Source: IDS-8 sp036381215 (GTDB taxonomy: Bacteria; Pseudomonadota; Gammaproteobacteria; Steroidobacterales; Woeseiaceae). From it: a stretch of DNA of 52,718 nucleotides. The translations under genes were made by a program, and so were the position numbers. Below the pieces are notes generated by a model that was not told the DNA's origin, searched no databases, and saw nothing but the letters and a program-made list of their open reading frames with translations. Below are positions 50,350 through 52,718 of the stretch, piece after piece. The stretch is taken from positions 1 to 52,718 of the forward strand of contig DASVDF010000149.1 of the NCBI GenBank assembly GCA_036381215.1. The letters run 5' to 3'. Positions within the stretch are counted from its first letter, which is position 1. The number at the start of each line of letters is the position of its first letter.

Positions 50350-52713
50350 ATGAAGAAATTCCGTCGTCGGCCTCTGGCGCAAGCCATATCGGCTGCCGTT
50401 TCCGGTTCCGTGTTCGCAGTAGCCATTGGCATGCCGGCGCAGGCGCAGGAGAGTGGGCCGGCACTCGACGAGATCATCGTCACCGCGCAGAAGAGAGCCG
50501 AAAACCTGCAGGACGTGGCCGTTTCCGTGCAGGTCCTCGGCGATGACCAGCTGCGGGAGCTGAACCTCACCAACTTCGGCGACTATGTCGAGTTTTTGCC
50601 GGCGGTGTCGTTCCAGTCGGCGCGCCCGGGCATATCGCAAATCTACATGCGTGGCATTTCCAGCGGCGGGGACGGCGTGCATTCGGGTTCCATGCCGAGC
50701 GTCGGCGTCTATCTGGATGAGCAGCCGATCACGACGATCAACCGGATTCTGGATGTACACATCTACGACATAGCGCGCATCGAAACCCTCGCCGGGCCGC
50801 AAGGCACGTTCTTCGGCGCCAGCAGCCAGGCTGGAACGATGCGGATCATTACCAACAAGCCGAATCCCGGCGAGTTCGAAGCCGGTTTCGATCTCGGTGT
50901 TCACCAGATCGAGCACGGCGATTTTGGGTATACCGGTGAGGGGTTCGTCAACCTGCCGATCACGGATACCAGCGCCGTCCGGCTGGTCGGCTGGTATGAC
51001 GAAGCCGGCGGCTATATCGACAACGTCCCCGGCACGGTGACCCTGGAAGGCGTAGGTGTAACCCGCAACAATGCCGATCTCGTAGAAGACGACTATAACG
51101 ATGCAACCACCTTCGGCATGCGGGCGCTGTTGCGAGTCGATCTCAACGACTCATGGACCGTAACGCCGGGGATAATGGCACAGAGGCAGGATACGGAAGG
51201 CGTTTTCACGCACGATCCGGAAGACGTCGGCGATCTGGAGGTGCGGCGGTTCTATCCGGAGTTCTATGACGATTCCTGGTACCAGGCGTCATTGACCCTG
51301 GAAGGCGAGATTGGAGACCTGAACTTTATCTACGCCGGAGCCTATCTGGATCACGACGCCGACAGTATCGACGACTATACCGATTACGCACAGTACTGGG
51401 ATAACTACTACGCGTACTACTACGACGGGTGCTATCACTACGATTCCACAAACGTGAACTGCACGGATCCCAGCCAGTACATCAAGAGTGACGAAACCTT
51501 CAAGCGCTACAGTCACGAAATGCGGCTGCAGTCGTCCCAGGAGCAGAGACTGCGCTGGATCGCGGGCGTGTTCGTGCAGCGACAGGAGCATGACTTCGAC
51601 CTGCGCTGGTACGTGCCCGACATGGATCCGGAGTTCTCTCCGGACCGAATCTGGCCGTTGGGAACCGTCATCCCCGGCGAGCGCGTCGTGTGGCAAACGA
51701 AACAGATCCGCGTCGACCGGGACAAGGCCGTATTTGGCGAGATCAGTTTCGATATCAACGATACCGTGACACTGGTCGGTGGCTATCGCTGGTTCGAGTT
51801 CGAAAATTCGCTCTTCGGCTTCAACGGGGGTCTGAATCGCTGCCTCGATGCGGACGGGTTACCGCAGTATCCCTGCTTCGAAGCGCCGAACCTCGATGAT
51901 GTTTCGAAGGACAACGGCGATAACTTCAAGTTCAGCGTAAACTTCAACCTCGGCGAGGAACAGCTCGTCTATGCGACGTATTCCGAGGGATTCCGGGCCG
52001 GCGGCGTCAACAGGGCAACGGTCGCCGGCGAGACGGAGCCAAAATACGAGCCGGACTTCGTCGACAACTACGAAATTGGCTGGAAGACGACGTGGCTGGG
52101 CAATCGGCTGCGCTTCAACGGTGCCGCGTATTGGCTGGAATGGGACAATTTCCAGTTCTCGTTCCTCGACTTCTCGGTGTCGCCGCTCACCATCATTCGC
52201 AATATAGGCCAGGCGAGGACGATCGGAACCGAGTTCGACCTGGCCTATGCCGCCACGGATGCCTTGACCCTGTCGTTCTCGGCTTCCTATAACGATGCCG
52301 AGTTAGAGGAGCCGTATTTCGGCGGGGAAACCGAACCTCTGGCGCCCAAAGGCCAGGAAATGCCGTTCGTACCGAAGCTCCAGTATACGGCTGTCGGGCG
52401 CTACGACTTCGAGACCGCGCGATGGCCGATGTATGCGCAGGTCGCTCTTTCCTACACGGGCGATTCCTGGAACAACCTCGAAACGGCACTGCGGACGGAG
52501 CAGCCGGCTTACACGCTGCTGAATCTCGCGGCGGGCATCGATACCGAGGTATGGTCCCTGAATCTGTTCCTGGACAATGCCACGGATGAGCGGGCGCAGG
52601 TCCGGCGTTACGACAACAACTACATCGATCCGCTGAACGCGATATTCGGAGATACGGTCATCACGACCAATCGTCCGCGCACAGTCGGGATTCGGTACGG
52701 CCGACGGTTCTGA
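50350..52713 (+). CDS. TonB-dependent receptor (sulfotransferase-linked, copy 2)
   Basis: A 787-residue outer-membrane receptor. The ATG at 50350 is supported by GGGGGA eight bases upstream and gives a signal peptide ending in AQAQES, then TonB-box/plug start LDEIIVTAQKR, plug motifs YLDEQPITTINRILDVHIYDIARIETLAGPQGTFFG and RIITNKPNPGEF, and a barrel ending GIRYGRRF. It is paralogous to the receptor at 30114. Residues 338-377 form a striking loop: between 343 and 364 there are ten tyrosines mixed with aspartates (DDYTDYAQYWDNYY and YYYDG), plus two cysteines (361, 371) that may form a disulfide. A TPR-sulfotransferase is divergent from it. It is complete, ending just inside the window. Confidence 0.93.
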   Translation: MKKFRRRPLAQAISAAVSGSVFAVAIGMPAQAQESGPALDEIIVTAQKRAENLQDVAVSVQVLGDDQLRELNLTNFGDYVEFLPAVSFQSARPGISQIYMRGISSGGDGVHSGSMPSVGVYLDEQPITTINRILDVHIYDIARIETLAGPQGTFFGASSQAGTMRIITNKPNPGEFEAGFDLGVHQIEHGDFGYTGEGFVNLPITDTSAVRLVGWYDEAGGYIDNVPGTVTLEGVGVTRNNADLVEDDYNDATTFGMRALLRVDLNDSWTVTPGIMAQRQDTEGVFTHDPEDVGDLEVRRFYPEFYDDSWYQASLTLEGEIGDLNFIYAGAYLDHDADSIDDYTDYAQYWDNYYAYYYDGCYHYDSTNVNCTDPSQYIKSDETFKRYSHEMRLQSSQEQRLRWIAGVFVQRQEHDFDLRWYVPDMDPEFSPDRIWPLGTVIPGERVVWQTKQIRVDRDKAVFGEISFDINDTVTLVGGYRWFEFENSLFGFNGGLNRCLDADGLPQYPCFEAPNLDDVSKDNGDNFKFSVNFNLGEEQLVYATYSEGFRAGGVNRATVAGETEPKYEPDFVDNYEIGWKTTWLGNRLRFNGAAYWLEWDNFQFSFLDFSVSPLTIIRNIGQARTIGTEFDLAYAATDALTLSFSASYNDAELEEPYFGGETEPLAPKGQEMPFVPKLQYTAVGRYDFETARWPMYAQVALSYTGDSWNNLETALRTEQPAYTLLNLAAGIDTEVWSLNLFLDNATDERAQVRRYDNNYIDPLNAIFGDTVITTNRPRTVGIRYGRRF

Positions 52714-52718
52714 TGAGA

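Overview
This looks like chromosomal DNA from a GC-rich gammaproteobacterium. That rests on the GC-rich codons, three TonB-dependent receptors (TBDRs), two RND efflux operons, TPR-sulfotransferases and GTAG-headed REP palindromes of the kind seen in Pseudomonas and Xanthomonadales relatives. Genus and family cannot be fixed from the sequence alone. No tRNA, rRNA, CRISPR array or transposase was seen.

Layout. (1) 1-1428: the edge of an integron, with a cassette-type ORF cut by the left border, a recombination core site GTTAGAC, and a complete integron integrase read in the opposite direction. (2) 1489-10466: two tandem paralogous RND efflux operons (lipoprotein adaptor plus inner-membrane pump), both on the minus strand and without an outer-membrane channel gene. 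(3) 10793-16338: a CoA-thioester/aldehyde module. A CaiB-type CoA-transferase, a citryl-CoA-lyase-like protein and a thiamine-diphosphate enzyme form one operon, divergent from an acylating aldehyde dehydrogenase. (4) 16317-28308: a TBDR, a PQQ-type dehydrogenase, a Tat-exported TIM-barrel protein, a cytochrome c/HhH protein and a spermidine-synthase-like membrane fusion in one direction, then an MFS carrier and an AraC regulator. This looks like uptake and periplasmic oxidation of an organic substrate. (5) 28703-37760: AlaX, then a TPR-sulfotransferase/TBDR/aspartyl-hydroxylase run, an exported amidohydrolase and a second kind of sulfotransferase. (6) 37866-47803: a long minus-strand series holding a decayed GH3 glycosidase, an alkaline phosphatase, a fold-III decarboxylase, a sodium symporter, an acetylpolyamine-amidohydrolase-like deacetylase, a GNAT, a beta-keto acid cleavage enzyme, a class III aminotransferase and an MFS carrier. 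(7) 47814-52713: an amidohydrolase remnant, a second TPR-sulfotransferase and a divergent TBDR paralogous to the first one.

Two systems stand out. The first is a repeated pairing of a PAPS-type TPR-sulfotransferase with a TBDR. One copy also carries an Asp/Asn-beta-hydroxylase, and both receptors have a tyrosine- and aspartate-rich segment at the same place, which suggests post-translational tailoring of the receptors. The second is a translationally coupled acetyltransferase, aminotransferase, BKACE and deacetylase set. It matches the steps of the N-acetylated beta-lysine route to 4-aminobutyrate, or a similar acetyl-protected diamino acid pathway. REP palindromes sit at the 3' ends of most operons in the right half, and one of them supplies a stop codon.
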